A DNA stretch of 64,000 bases from Hymenobacter lapidiphilus (lineage in GTDB: Bacteria; Bacteroidota; Bacteroidia; Cytophagales; Hymenobacteraceae), in assembly GCF_013377885.1 (NCBI RefSeq), contig NZ_JABKAU010000003.1, positions 1-64,000 on the forward strand, read 5' to 3'. Made by a program: the position numbers and the translations under genes. Within the stretch, counting starts at the first letter, position 1, and each line of letters begins with the position of its first letter. Shown in pieces: positions 42,159-50,551 of the stretch. The notes under the pieces were generated by a model that had not been told where the DNA came from, did no database searches, and saw nothing but the letters and a program-made list of their open reading frames with translations.

Positions 42159-43910
42159 TCAAAACCGGGCGTAGCGGCGCTTGCGGCGCCAAGCACGCAA
42201 GGCTCCGAACAGGCCCAGCAGTACCAGCGGGGCGGCCAGGTTCAGCAGCTGCCAGCGGCTACGCTCGGCCACTACGCGCAGCTTGTCGAGGGGGCGCAGC
42301 GTGATTTGCTTGCCACGCACGGCAATCAGACCCGACTGGTCGAGCATGTAATCGACGGCGTTGAGTACCAGCTCGCGGTTGGCGAATTCGGTGGGTGCGA
42401 GGCGGTCGAAGCCCAGGCGCATGGGGCGGCCGGTTTTGGGGTCGATGTCGTTGCGCACGAAGTCGCCGTCGGAGATGACGAGCACTTTGGCGGGGCGGTT
42501 TTCGGGGCTGGTGGCGGGCTGGAAGCGGTTGGTGCCGGGCGCGGCACGGTTGGCGAACAGCGAGCGGAACTGGCCTTCGAGCAGGTAGCCCACCGGCTTG
42601 TTGCGGGCCGTGTACAGCTTGGGGTCGGGCGGCATGCGGGCGTCATTCAGGTTGACGGGCACCGGCGAGGGCAGCACGCGGGTATAGCGCGAGGTGGAGA
42701 GCAGCGGCGTTTTGCGGATGCCCACGGCCTTCACCGTATCAATGCTGCTTACAAATTTGGTGTACACCGCGTCGAGGTTGCGGGTGATGGGGTGCGCACT
42801 GAACTGGTTGATGAGCGGGTAAAACTGCCAGGGCATGGGCTCGACTTTGGGCTTGTCGCCGTTCATGCCCGTAACGAGCGGAATAACGCCCGAATTGAGG
42901 TCGAGCAGTAAATCGGGGTTGATGCGTAGGCCATACTTGAACATCATATCATCTAGGTTCAGGCTGAGCGGGAAGGCGAGCATGCCGCCGCGGCTGGCAC
43001 TGTCCAGGTTAACGCGCATGGCATCCACGAAAAACAGCGCGTTGCCGCCGTGGGTGATAAACTGGTCGAGCTTGAACTTTTCAGGCTCGGTGTAGGCCTG
43101 GGCCGGCTTGGCCACGATGAGGGCGCTGAGCGAGGCCAGGTCTTTGGGGCGCGACTTGTCCAGACTCACCCGAAACACGTCGTAGTCGCGGCTGAGCGAG
43201 CCAATCAGGTCGCCTGCCTCGATATTGGTCAGCTCGCCGTGGCCTTCCACTACGCCAATGCGCTGGCGCTGGCCGGGGCTGAGCCGGCGGATGGCACTGG
43301 CCAGCTCGTACTCCAGCCCCTCGATGCTCTGGTTGAGGCGCACTTCGGGCGATTCGGCCTGGTTGCCACGCAGCAGCAGCACCTTCTCCTCCTTGCCCCC
43401 GGCCGAAACTACAGCCCAGGGGAAGATGATTTTCTCGGTGCGCTGGCCGTTATCGTTGGCGCCGAGGTTGGTGGGGGTCAGTCCCTTTTTGAACAGGGTC
43501 TGGTAGAACTCGTTGCGGGCCTGCTCGGTGGCTGCTGCCGAGGGGTCGATGAACACGAAATGCAGGTTGGTGCCGCCGTACACGCGCATTTCGGTGAGGG
43601 TTTCGCGCACGCCCTGCTGCAGGCGCCGGAAGCCGGGCGGAAAGTCACCGTCGAGGTAAACCGTCACGGCCACGGGCTGCGGTAGCTTCTCCAGCAGCTC
43701 CTTGGTGGCCTCCGACATGGTGTAGCGCTTATCCTCCGTCAGGTCGAGCCGAAAAAAGAACAGGCTACCCAGAAAACTGAGCAGCAGCAGCGCACCCAGC
43801 AGAACCGCAAACCGGGTCAGGTCGCGCTTTTTGGTTTGAGCTGCTGTATTTTCTTGAGCTGTTAGCTGAGAGCTGTTAGCTGAGAGCTTAGGTTCTGGTT
43901 CAGTACGCAC
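42159..43910 (-). CDS. gldG: gliding motility-associated ABC transporter substrate-binding protein GldG
   Basis: A 583-residue membrane protein of the GldG family. A membrane helix at residues about 35-55 (FAVLLGALLLLSFLGSLFFF) precedes LDLTEDKRYTMSEATKELLE, the strongest GldG signature, then the periplasmic body (VFIDPSAAATEQARNEF, GVVEGHGELTNIEA, NALFFVDAMRV). A second membrane helix is near residues 560-575. It works with GldF and GldA. The start is GTG 43910; residues 10-20 are encoded by an AGCTGTTAGCTGAG tandem repeat, so this leader may be recent. Confidence 0.92.
   Translation of the reverse strand: MRTEPEPKLSANSSQLTAQENTAAQTKKRDLTRFAVLLGALLLLSFLGSLFFFRLDLTEDKRYTMSEATKELLEKLPQPVAVTVYLDGDFPPGFRRLQQGVRETLTEMRVYGGTNLHFVFIDPSAAATEQARNEFYQTLFKKGLTPTNLGANDNGQRTEKIIFPWAVVSAGGKEEKVLLLRGNQAESPEVRLNQSIEGLEYELASAIRRLSPGQRQRIGVVEGHGELTNIEAGDLIGSLSRDYDVFRVSLDKSRPKDLASLSALIVAKPAQAYTEPEKFKLDQFITHGGNALFFVDAMRVNLDSASRGGMLAFPLSLNLDDMMFKYGLRINPDLLLDLNSGVIPLVTGMNGDKPKVEPMPWQFYPLINQFSAHPITRNLDAVYTKFVSSIDTVKAVGIRKTPLLSTSRYTRVLPSPVPVNLNDARMPPDPKLYTARNKPVGYLLEGQFRSLFANRAAPGTNRFQPATSPENRPAKVLVISDGDFVRNDIDPKTGRPMRLGFDRLAPTEFANRELVLNAVDYMLDQSGLIAVRGKQITLRPLDKLRVVAERSRWQLLNLAAPLVLLGLFGALRAWRRKRRYARF
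43856..43890. repeat. AGCT-type tandem repeat inside the gldG 5-prime end (family D)
   Basis: GAGCTGTTAGCTGA in two tandem units plus AGCTTA, encoding part of the GldG leader in the chosen frame. Confidence 0.7.
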
Positions 43911-43983
43911 AAATGCACTCGAAAAAGTTGTTGAAATCAGTTCTCAAGCAACCACCCTGTTGCCACTAATCTGCCGTTCAAAA

Positions 43984-44011
43984 AAGCTATCAGCTGAAAA
44001 CTAATAGCTAC
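43984..44011. repeat. AGCT-type repeat (family D) between gldG and gldF
   Basis: AAGCTATCAGCTGAAAACTAATAGCT, just downstream of the gldF stop. Confidence 0.55.
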
Positions 44012-44017
44012 ACAACC

Positions 44018-44743
44018 CTACCAGTTACGGCTCTGTAGCGCCAGCCGGGTGGCCAGCAGCATGACGGCGCTCAGAGTGAAGAAGTAAATCAGGTCGCGGG
44101 AATCGATGAGGCCTTTGCTCAGGTCGCGGTAGTGGGCCGCAATGCCGAGCTGGCCGATATAGTAGGCCGGCGCACCATCGAACACCGAGGCCAGCGAATC
44201 GAAGCCAGTATACACCAGGAAGCAGCCCACCACGGCCGCCAGAAAAGCCACAATCTGGTCGCGGGTGAGGGCCGAGGCAAACACGCCGATGGCCGCGAAA
44301 ACGGCCGCCAGCAGCACCAAACCCAGGTAGGAGCCCACCGTAGCGGCCGAATCGATGTTGCCCACCGGGTCGCCGAGCTGATACACCGAGTAGTAATAGA
44401 GCAGCGTGGGCAGTAGCGCTAATAGGGCCAGCAGCAGGCAGGCCAGGTACTTGCCGCCGATAAGCTGGGTGTCGGTGAGCGGGCGCGTGAGCAGCAGCTC
44501 CATGGTGCCGGCCTTCTTCTCCTCGGCAAACGTGCGCATGGTGAGGGCCGGAATCAGGAACAGGAAAATCCAGGGTGCGATGTTGAACAACGTCTGCAAA
44601 TCGGCAAACCCATAGTCAAGCACCGAGCTGTCGGGGAACACCCACACGAACAGCCCGGTAGCCACCAGAAACACGCCCAGCACCACGTAGGCCACGGGCG
44701 AGTTCAGGAAGCTATTGAATTCTTTGCGCAGGATGGCAAGCAT
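44018..44743 (-). CDS. gldF: gliding motility ABC transporter permease GldF
   Basis: A 241-residue inner-membrane permease with six predicted helices, of the ABC-2 type. The start MLAILRKEFNSFLNSPVAYVVLG and the segment TMRTFAEEKKAGTMELLLTRPL (about residues 65-86) are typical of GldF and NosY-like permeases. In Flavobacterium GldA, GldF and GldG form a transporter needed for gliding. It lies 108 bp ahead of gldG and after gldA on the same strand. Confidence 0.92.
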   Translation of the reverse strand: MLAILRKEFNSFLNSPVAYVVLGVFLVATGLFVWVFPDSSVLDYGFADLQTLFNIAPWIFLFLIPALTMRTFAEEKKAGTMELLLTRPLTDTQLIGGKYLACLLLALLALLPTLLYYYSVYQLGDPVGNIDSAATVGSYLGLVLLAAVFAAIGVFASALTRDQIVAFLAAVVGCFLVYTGFDSLASVFDGAPAYYIGQLGIAAHYRDLSKGLIDSRDLIYFFTLSAVMLLATRLALQSRNW

Positions 44744-44792
44744 GGATTGGGGGTCTGGGGGACTTAGGGACCTGGGGTCTGGGTTCTATTGC

Positions 44793-44879
44793 TGTCATCC
44801 TGAGCGCAGCGAAGGACCTTGTTACGCTTAAGCGGTTTATCCGAGCGCAACAAGATCCTTCGCTGCGCTCAGGATGACA
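44793..44879. repeat. hyphenated inverted repeat, family B, copy 6
   Basis: Arms starting TGTCATCCTGAGCGCAGCGA then AGGACCTTGTT and ending AGGATGACA. The gldA stop TGA (44869-44871) and the last residues of GldA (MSS) lie inside the right arm. Confidence 0.92.
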
Positions 44880-45798
44880 TTTTTTTTTCGCTTGCGGTCA
44901 AGCTTTTGAACACCTGCTCCAAGCTCTGTTCTTCCTGACGCAGCCCCAGCAGCACCCAGCCCTGGGCGGCGGCGAGGCGCGAAATGGCGCCGCGCTGGTC
45001 GGAGCCGGCGCGGGCCCGGATGCGGTAGGTGGTGCCGGTTTCCAGGTCGGCAGCCTGTATGCCGGGCAGGGCCAATAAGGGCGCCGTATCAATCAGTTGC
45101 TCGAACTCGGCGCGGATAACGGTTTCGCCGGCAGCCCATGCCCCCAGCTCGGCTACCGGCGAGTCGGCCACGAGGCGGCCGCGGCTTATTATGACGGCGC
45201 GGCTGCACAGGGCGGCCACTTCGGGCAGAATGTGCGTGCTGAAGATGACGGTTTTGTCCTGGCCCAGTTCGCGGATAAGCTGGCGGATTTCGCCGATCTG
45301 GTTGGGGTCGAGGCCGGTGGTGGGCTCGTCGAGGATGAGCACGCCGGGGTCGTGAATGAGCGCCTGGGCCAAGCCGACGCGCTGGCGGTAGCCCTTGCTG
45401 AGCGCCCCGATAAGCTTGTTCTGCTCCCGCCCCAGCCCTACCCTATCCACCAGCTGGCGCACCCGCTGGCGCAGGCTGCTGCCGCCCAACCCATGCACCG
45501 ACCCGATGAATTCGAGGTACTCGTGCACATACATGTCGAGGTAAAGCGGGTTATGCTCGGGCAGGTAGCCCACCCGGCGGCGCACTTCCAGCGGGGCCGT
45601 GCGCACATCGAACCCCTCCACTACCACCGTACCGGCCGATGGCGGCAGGTAGCCCAGCGCCATCTTCATGGTTGTGGATTTGCCCGCCCCGTTCGGCCCC
45701 AAAAAGCCCAGGATTTCGCCCTTGCCCACCGAAAAGCTGATGTCGTCGACTGCCGCTTGCGAGCCGAAGGTTTTGGTCAGGTGCTGAACTTCTACCAT
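44869..45798 (-). CDS. gldA: gliding motility ABC transporter ATP-binding protein GldA
   Basis: A 309-residue ATPase. Walker A is GPNGAGKST (Gly34-Thr42); Q-loop region GYLPEHNPLY; signature LSKGYRQRVGLAQAL; Walker B VLILDEPTTGLDP; H-loop STHIL. The C-terminal 90 residues are a GldA-type accessory domain. It is the energy source for GldF/GldG. The last codons and stop come from the repeat downstream, so the natural C-terminus may be a few residues different. Confidence 0.93.
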   Translation of the reverse strand: MVEVQHLTKTFGSQAAVDDISFSVGKGEILGFLGPNGAGKSTTMKMALGYLPPSAGTVVVEGFDVRTAPLEVRRRVGYLPEHNPLYLDMYVHEYLEFIGSVHGLGGSSLRQRVRQLVDRVGLGREQNKLIGALSKGYRQRVGLAQALIHDPGVLILDEPTTGLDPNQIGEIRQLIRELGQDKTVIFSTHILPEVAALCSRAVIISRGRLVADSPVAELGAWAAGETVIRAEFEQLIDTAPLLALPGIQAADLETGTTYRIRARAGSDQRGAISRLAAAQGWVLLGLRQEEQSLEQVFKSLTASEKKMSS

Positions 45799-45824
45799 GT
45801 ATTGAGGGCTGGTTTATCTGATCC

Positions 45825-45969
45825 GAAGGAACGTGTCATGCTGAGTGCAGCGGAGCGGAGTCGAAGCACCTCTACCGCTTCATTGCAGTAGTATTCAATC
45901 GACAGAATTAACATTGCAGTAGAGATGCTTCGGCTCCGCTGCGCTGCACTCAGCATGACACGTTCCTTC
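45825..45969. repeat. hyphenated inverted repeat, family B, copy 7
   Basis: The longest copy: arms GAAGGAACGTGTCATGCTGA ... and the matching ...TCAGCATGACACGTTCCTTC. The inner part has AGCACCTCTACC / AGTAGAGATGCT. It lies between gldA and the SDR gene on the same strand. Confidence 0.92.
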
Positions 45970-45978
45970 AAATTTCAC

Positions 45979-46674
45979 TTATTTCTTCGGCTGCAAAGGC
46001 CGCATTTCAATATCCACCAGATGGAAGTTGAACGGCGTTTCCAGGGCGTATATCATTGTATCGGCAATATCCTTGGGCTGCATCATGCCTTCGTTGGCTT
46101 CCACGCCGGGGATGTCGTCGAAGAAGTTGGTTTGGGTGGAGCCGGGGTAGATACAGGTGACCTTGATACCGTCTTTGCGCACCTCCTTGAATACCGACTG
46201 CGAGAAGCCGCGCACCGCAAACTTGCTGGCGCAGTAGCCGGCCATGTTTTCGATGCCGGTGGTGCCGGCAATGGAGCTGATGTTGAAGATGTGGCCCAGC
46301 TGCTGGTTTTTCATGGCGGGCAGCACGGCCTGCGTACAGTAGAAAGTGCCGTGCACGTTGGTATCGAACATCAGGCGCCAGTCATCGGCCGAAAAGCCGT
46401 CTACGGCTCCCGAAATACCTAAACCAGCATTGTTTACCAGTACGTGTACCTCCTCTCCCAGCTGCTTCTGGGTGGCTTTGAAGGCCTTCTGCACCGCTTT
46501 CTCATCGCGCACGTCGCACTCGATGAAATGGAAGCGCGGGTGCTGGAAGTCGGCGGGCGCAATGCGGCCCCAGCCGGCTACGTGCATACCTTTGGCCAGC
46601 AAGGCCTCGACGGTGGCCAGCCCTATACCTTTGCTGACACCTGTGATAATGGCTACCTTACCGCTCAAATCCAT
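45979..46674 (-). CDS. SDR family oxidoreductase
   Basis: A 231-residue short-chain dehydrogenase. Seen: TGxxxGxG motif (TGVSKGIGLA), NNAG at the structural position, catalytic Ser in NISSIAG and Tyr-x3-Lys in YCASK. The glycine motif followed by a basic patch (WGRIAP) favours NADP. The substrate is unknown. It is divergent from the DUF2807 lipoprotein gene and upstream of gldA on the same strand, with a repeat between. Confidence 0.88.
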   Translation of the reverse strand: MDLSGKVAIITGVSKGIGLATVEALLAKGMHVAGWGRIAPADFQHPRFHFIECDVRDEKAVQKAFKATQKQLGEEVHVLVNNAGLGISGAVDGFSADDWRLMFDTNVHGTFYCTQAVLPAMKNQQLGHIFNISSIAGTTGIENMAGYCASKFAVRGFSQSVFKEVRKDGIKVTCIYPGSTQTNFFDDIPGVEANEGMMQPKDIADTMIYALETPFNFHLVDIEMRPLQPKK

Positions 46675-46711
46675 CGCGCGAAGTGCTAAAATGTGGGGTT
46701 TCTATTTGAAG

Positions 46712-47470
46712 ATGCAAGGTAGCGCCCCCGGCCGGGTTTTGCGCACGGCCACCGTCCTGGCCCTCGCCACCATGCTGGGCAGCTGCCAAAAAGACAGCGA
46801 GGCAGGCTGCTTCACCAGCACCGGCAACATCGTTACCGAGCGCCGCAGCCTGCCCCCGTTCCAACAGCTTACCACCTACGACAACATTACGGTTATTCTG
46901 GTGCAGGATACGGCCAGCTTCGCCGAAGTGCGGACCGGCAAAAATCTGCAGGACGATATCCGCCTGGAGGTAGCCAACGGCATGCTGACAGTGCGCAACA
47001 GCAGCCGCTGCAACTGGGTGCGCCGCTACAATACGCCCCGCGAAGTAACGCTGCACCTGCCCCGGCTCACCGACCTGTTTCTGCGCGGCCAGGCCGACAT
47101 TCGCACCGAAGGCCCGTTCCGACAAGACACCATCTTTCCCCACTTGGTAGGGGCCGGCGACCTGCGTCTGCACCTCATCAGCCGCTACGTAAACATGGAC
47201 CAGTACGAGCTGGGCAACATTTACCTGACTGGCTCGACCGACGAGCTGCACCACACGCTGGGCGGTAGCGGCAGCCTCTACGCTCAGGAACTCGGGCTCC
47301 GCGACGCATACCTGCAGACTAACTCCAGCAGCGACGGCAACGCCCGCCTTCGTCCTTCGCGGCTGCTGGTGGGCACGCATGCTGGCACCGGCACCGTATT
47401 CTACGCTCCACCCGCTCCCACAACGCTCACCCTGGCTGTTACCGGCCGCGGCCAGCTTCGACCCGAGTAG
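46712..47470 (+). CDS. lipoprotein with GIN/DUF2807 head domain
   Basis: A 252-residue lipoprotein. The signal (RVLRTATVLALATMLGSC) ends with a Cys lipobox. The rest has the DUF2807 beta-helix-like pattern: RSLPPFQQLTTYDNITVILV, EVANGMLTVRNSSRC, VTLHLPRLTDLFLRGQADIR, LGGSGSLYAQEL. Such domains are called putative auto-transporter adhesin heads in Bacteroidota; no passenger function has been shown. ATG 46712 is chosen; ATG 46691 adds seven residues and is equally possible. Confidence 0.8.
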   Translation: MQGSAPGRVLRTATVLALATMLGSCQKDSEAGCFTSTGNIVTERRSLPPFQQLTTYDNITVILVQDTASFAEVRTGKNLQDDIRLEVANGMLTVRNSSRCNWVRRYNTPREVTLHLPRLTDLFLRGQADIRTEGPFRQDTIFPHLVGAGDLRLHLISRYVNMDQYELGNIYLTGSTDELHHTLGGSGSLYAQELGLRDAYLQTNSSSDGNARLRPSRLLVGTHAGTGTVFYAPPAPTTLTLAVTGRGQLRPE

Positions 47471-47486
47471 TTCTACCTGCTTCACC

Positions 47487-47927
47487 ATGGCCGCCTCCTA
47501 CCCTTCCTGGCAGCTCCTGCTGACTATAGCCGCCTACGGCCTGCTGCTGTGGGTTGGCTGGAACGGGCAGCTGCGGCGTAGCCACTTTGCCTTTCCGGTG
47601 GCCGGCGCGGTGGTGGTGCTATTCGTTGGCCTGCTGTTTAAAGTGCAGCACTGGAGTGGCAGCATGGAGCTACTCGTTGGCAGCAGTGTGGCGTTGGTCG
47701 GGCTCTACGGCACCTGGTTCGCCCGCAAACCAGCCAAAAACCGCCTCGACTTACTTAAGCTGAGCTACGTCGTCAGCCTGGGTTTGTGGGCAGCAGTGCT
47801 GGGACTGGGCTGGCGGCCGCTGCTGCCCTGGCTAAGCCGTTTGCTGCTCATGAGCCTGTGGGCCGTACTGCTTGACTTTGTGTACGTGCGCTACATACGC
47901 CGGGCAACCCACGTCAACCCGCTATAA
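47487..47927 (+). CDS. GldL-like small membrane protein
   Basis: A 146-residue membrane protein with about four to five helices. Residues 45-60 read VGLLFKVQHWSGSMELL, which resembles the FKxxHWPGA motif of GldL, the inner-membrane motor protein of the T9SS, and of a wider set of small Bacteroidota membrane proteins. The long GldL cytoplasmic part is missing, and gldK, gldM and gldN are not adjacent, so this is a relative and not the motor protein. It is 16 bp after the lipoprotein gene and overlaps the end of the next SDR gene by six bases. Confidence 0.7.
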   Translation: MAASYPSWQLLLTIAAYGLLLWVGWNGQLRRSHFAFPVAGAVVVLFVGLLFKVQHWSGSMELLVGSSVALVGLYGTWFARKPAKNRLDLLKLSYVVSLGLWAAVLGLGWRPLLPWLSRLLLMSLWAVLLDFVYVRYIRRATHVNPL

Positions 47928-48632
47928 ATCGCCTAGCTGGGGTCGAATCAGCAGCTCTTCTACCACGGCCTGGCCCGAGAGGCTGAAGACGCCAAAAATG
48001 GCATCAGCCACGTCTTCGGCCTTGATGAAACGCTCAGCCGGCAGGTCCACGCCCTCCCAACTGGCCGTAAGCGTGGGGCCGGGTAGCACGGCTGTTACCC
48101 GCAAGCCGCTCTCCTTAAGCTCTTCGCGCAGGTTTTTGCTGAAGCCCAGCAGCGCGTGCTTGGCAATGCCGTAGGAGCCGCCGTTGGGGTAGGCCGTAAT
48201 GCTGGCCGTAGAGCAGATGTTGAAAATATGGCCTTCGCGTTGCGCCAGCATCCCGGGCAGCAGCGCCAGCGTTGTGTCGTAGGCGCTGAGCAGGTTCACG
48301 GCCAGCATCTGGCGTAGTTGCGAACCGTCGGCGGGTTCATCCTGCAACCTTCCGGGTATAAAAGCGCCCGTGTTGTTGATGAGGACAGCCACCGCCCCGC
48401 ACTCCTGCACGAAGTCGGTAAAGCCCTGCGTCTGCTGCTGCTCGCTCAGGTCGGCGGCGTGGGTGTGCAGCACGGCGCCGGGTACCAGGGCAGCAGCGGC
48501 GGTTTTCAGCTCGGCCAGCCCCTCGGCCGAGCGGGCGCAGGTAACAACCGGGTAGCCGGCCCGCAGAAACCGAAACACCAGGGCCCGCCCAATTCCTTTG
48601 GTGCCGCCCGTTACGACGATATTTTTTTGCAT
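47922..48632 (-). CDS. SDR family oxidoreductase
   Basis: A 236-residue short-chain dehydrogenase. Seen: VTGGTKGIGRAL nucleotide motif, NNTG (Ala replaced by Thr in the usual NNAG), catalytic Ser in NICSTAS and YGIAK. The basic residue after the second strand (CARSAEG) suits NADP. ATG 48632 (MQKNIVVTGG) is chosen over an in-frame start five codons upstream. It ends six bases inside the convergent GldL-like gene. Confidence 0.87.
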   Translation of the reverse strand: MQKNIVVTGGTKGIGRALVFRFLRAGYPVVTCARSAEGLAELKTAAAALVPGAVLHTHAADLSEQQQTQGFTDFVQECGAVAVLINNTGAFIPGRLQDEPADGSQLRQMLAVNLLSAYDTTLALLPGMLAQREGHIFNICSTASITAYPNGGSYGIAKHALLGFSKNLREELKESGLRVTAVLPGPTLTASWEGVDLPAERFIKAEDVADAIFGVFSLSGQAVVEELLIRPQLGDL

Positions 48633-48749
48633 TCCTTTGTTTAGCATAGCCGTTTTTACGTAGGGAAACCAGCACCGGCCGGCGGCCGGGCTTCCGCCCC
48701 GCCATATTCCGGCACAAGTATCCGATTTTACTTTCTGTTTCTCCCTTTT

Positions 48750-49481
48750 ATGGTCAAATCTTTTGGTCAGTTTCTACTTTTCATCCAAAGCATGCTCGTG
48801 CGCAAAGAACGCTTTGCCGTGCTCTGGAAGCGCACTATTGATGAGTGTGTAACGATTGGGGTGAACTCTATTTTCATCGTAGCCATCGTATCGGCCTTTA
48901 TCGGGGCCGTAACCTGCGTGCAGATTGCCTACAACCTCATCAACCCGCTCATCCCCAAAAGCACCATCGGCTACATGGTGCGCGAAATGACGATTCTGGA
49001 GCTGGCTCCCACTATTACCAGCATTGTGCTGGCCGGCAAAGTGGGCTCCAGCATTGCCGGCGGCCTGGGTACCATGCGCATCACCGAGCAGGTATCAGCC
49101 CTGGAAGTGATGGGGATCAACTCGGCTTCGTATCTGGTACTGCCGCGTATTCTGGGCGCTATTTTCATGTTCCCGCTGCTCGTGATTCTGGCCATGGCTC
49201 TATCCATTATCGGGGGCTACCTGGCCGGTTCGCTCACCGGCTCCATCTCGGGCCAGGAGTACATTGAAGGCATCCGAACCGACTTCATTCCCTATAACAT
49301 CTTCTTTGCCCTCACCAAATCGGTGGTATTTGCCTTCCTGGTGTCGGCCATTTCGGCCTTCAAGGGGTACTACACCGAAGGTGGCGCGCTCGAAGTAGGA
49401 ACGGCCAGCACTGCGGCCGTCAACAACTCCATCATTGCCATTCTCATTGCCGACTTCGTGCTGGCGGCTATTTTGTTGTAA
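48750..49481 (+). CDS. mlaE: MlaE family lipid ABC transporter permease
   Basis: A 243-residue permease with five to six helices. The MlaE features are the cytoplasmic start (LVRKERFAVLWKRTIDECV), FIGAVTCVQIAYNLI, AGKVGSSIAGGLGTMRITEQ, and VSALEVMGINSASYLVLPRI. Members move phospholipid across the envelope with MlaF and an MCE protein. The pair with mlaF 107 bp on is standard; the MCE partner that usually follows is absent here. Confidence 0.93.
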   Translation: MVKSFGQFLLFIQSMLVRKERFAVLWKRTIDECVTIGVNSIFIVAIVSAFIGAVTCVQIAYNLINPLIPKSTIGYMVREMTILELAPTITSIVLAGKVGSSIAGGLGTMRITEQVSALEVMGINSASYLVLPRILGAIFMFPLLVILAMALSIIGGYLAGSLTGSISGQEYIEGIRTDFIPYNIFFALTKSVVFAFLVSAISAFKGYYTEGGALEVGTASTAAVNNSIIAILIADFVLAAILL

Positions 49482-49588
49482 CTGATTTCGGGGTTCTGGG
49501 CTTTATAGGGCACCATGCGCAGACCAGCGCAGTACCGACAACGCCATTAGGAGCCCTCCTACTTTCAGTCCCCACGTTCCCGATTTGT

Positions 49589-50374
49589 ATGATTGAGATT
49601 CATAATATTGAAAAGAGTTTCGACGGTAATCCGGTGCTTAAAGGCATCAGCTGTACCTTCGAGACCGGCAAGTGCAACCTGCTGCTCGGCGGCTCGGGCA
49701 CCGGTAAATCGGTGCTGTTGCAGTGCGTGGTGGGCCTGATGCAGCCCGACCTGGGCAGCATCACCTTCGACGGCACTGTTTTCTCCAACAACAAGGTGCA
49801 GGTGCGGCAGGAAATCCGACGTAAAATCGGGATGCTGTTCCAGGGCTCGGCCCTGTTCGACTCGATGACGGTGGCCAAGAACGTGGAGTTTCCGCTGCAG
49901 ATGCTGACACCCGAAATGAGCCGCGAAGAGCGCCGCGACCGGGTGGAGTTCTGTCTCAAGCGCGTGGGCCTCGAAAATGCGGGCGAGAAGATGCCCTCCG
50001 AAATTTCGGGTGGTATGAAAAAGCGTGTGGGCATTGCCCGCGCCATTGCCCCCAACTGCACTTACCTGTTCTGCGACGAGCCGAACTCGGGCCTCGACCC
50101 GCTGACGAGCCTCAAAATTGATGAGCTCATCCAGGAAATCACCTACGAATACAACATCACCACCGTCATCATCACCCACGACATGAACTCGGTGATTGAG
50201 ATTGGCGACCATATCATCTTCCTCTATAAGGGCCTCAAGCTCTGGGACGGCAACAAGGACGAGATTCTCAATGCCCAAGTGCCCGAACTCAAGGAGTTCA
50301 TCTTCAGCAGCAGCCTGGTGCGCGCCGCCAAGCGCATCGATGATGAAACGCACAGCGGCGTAGTGAACTCATAG
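49589..50374 (+). CDS. mlaF: MlaF family lipid ABC transporter ATP-binding protein
   Basis: A 261-residue ATPase. Walker A is GGSGTGKSV (Gly34-Val42), signature ISGGMKKRVGIARAI, Walker B LFCDEPNSGLDP, H-loop ITHDM. It drives the MlaE permease. It starts with MIEIHNIEKSFDGNPVLKGI as in the family. A long palindrome follows its stop, ending the unit before any MCE gene. Confidence 0.93.
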   Translation: MIEIHNIEKSFDGNPVLKGISCTFETGKCNLLLGGSGTGKSVLLQCVVGLMQPDLGSITFDGTVFSNNKVQVRQEIRRKIGMLFQGSALFDSMTVAKNVEFPLQMLTPEMSREERRDRVEFCLKRVGLENAGEKMPSEISGGMKKRVGIARAIAPNCTYLFCDEPNSGLDPLTSLKIDELIQEITYEYNITTVIITHDMNSVIEIGDHIIFLYKGLKLWDGNKDEILNAQVPELKEFIFSSSLVRAAKRIDDETHSGVVNS

Positions 50375-50439
50375 AAACGCGGGGCCGACTGTAATATCAT
50401 ACATAAGCCCGACGCATAGAGTCTACACTCGCTAAGAGC

Positions 50440-50495
50440 CCCGGTAAACACAAAGCCCCTGACGTGCGCACGTCAGGGGCTTTGCGTTTACCGGG
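50440..50495. terminator. 28-bp palindrome after mlaF
   Basis: A 56-base near-perfect palindrome (27 of 28 pairs) with essentially no loop: left CCCGGTAAACACAAAGCCCC then TGACGTGC, right its reverse complement. The AAAGCCCC/GGGGCTTT inner part is terminator-like and works both ways for the convergent mlaF and BstA-like genes. Confidence 0.85.
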
Positions 50496-50551
50496 AAGTC
50501 CATGCTTTGCACAGGCGGTTTTCCTAGTCCTCAGCTCGCCGCCATATCAGT

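Noticed and set aside
46346..46711. long N-terminal extension of the DUF2807 lipoprotein
   Set aside because: It is antisense to the SDR gene. The lipoprotein signal begins after ATG 46712.
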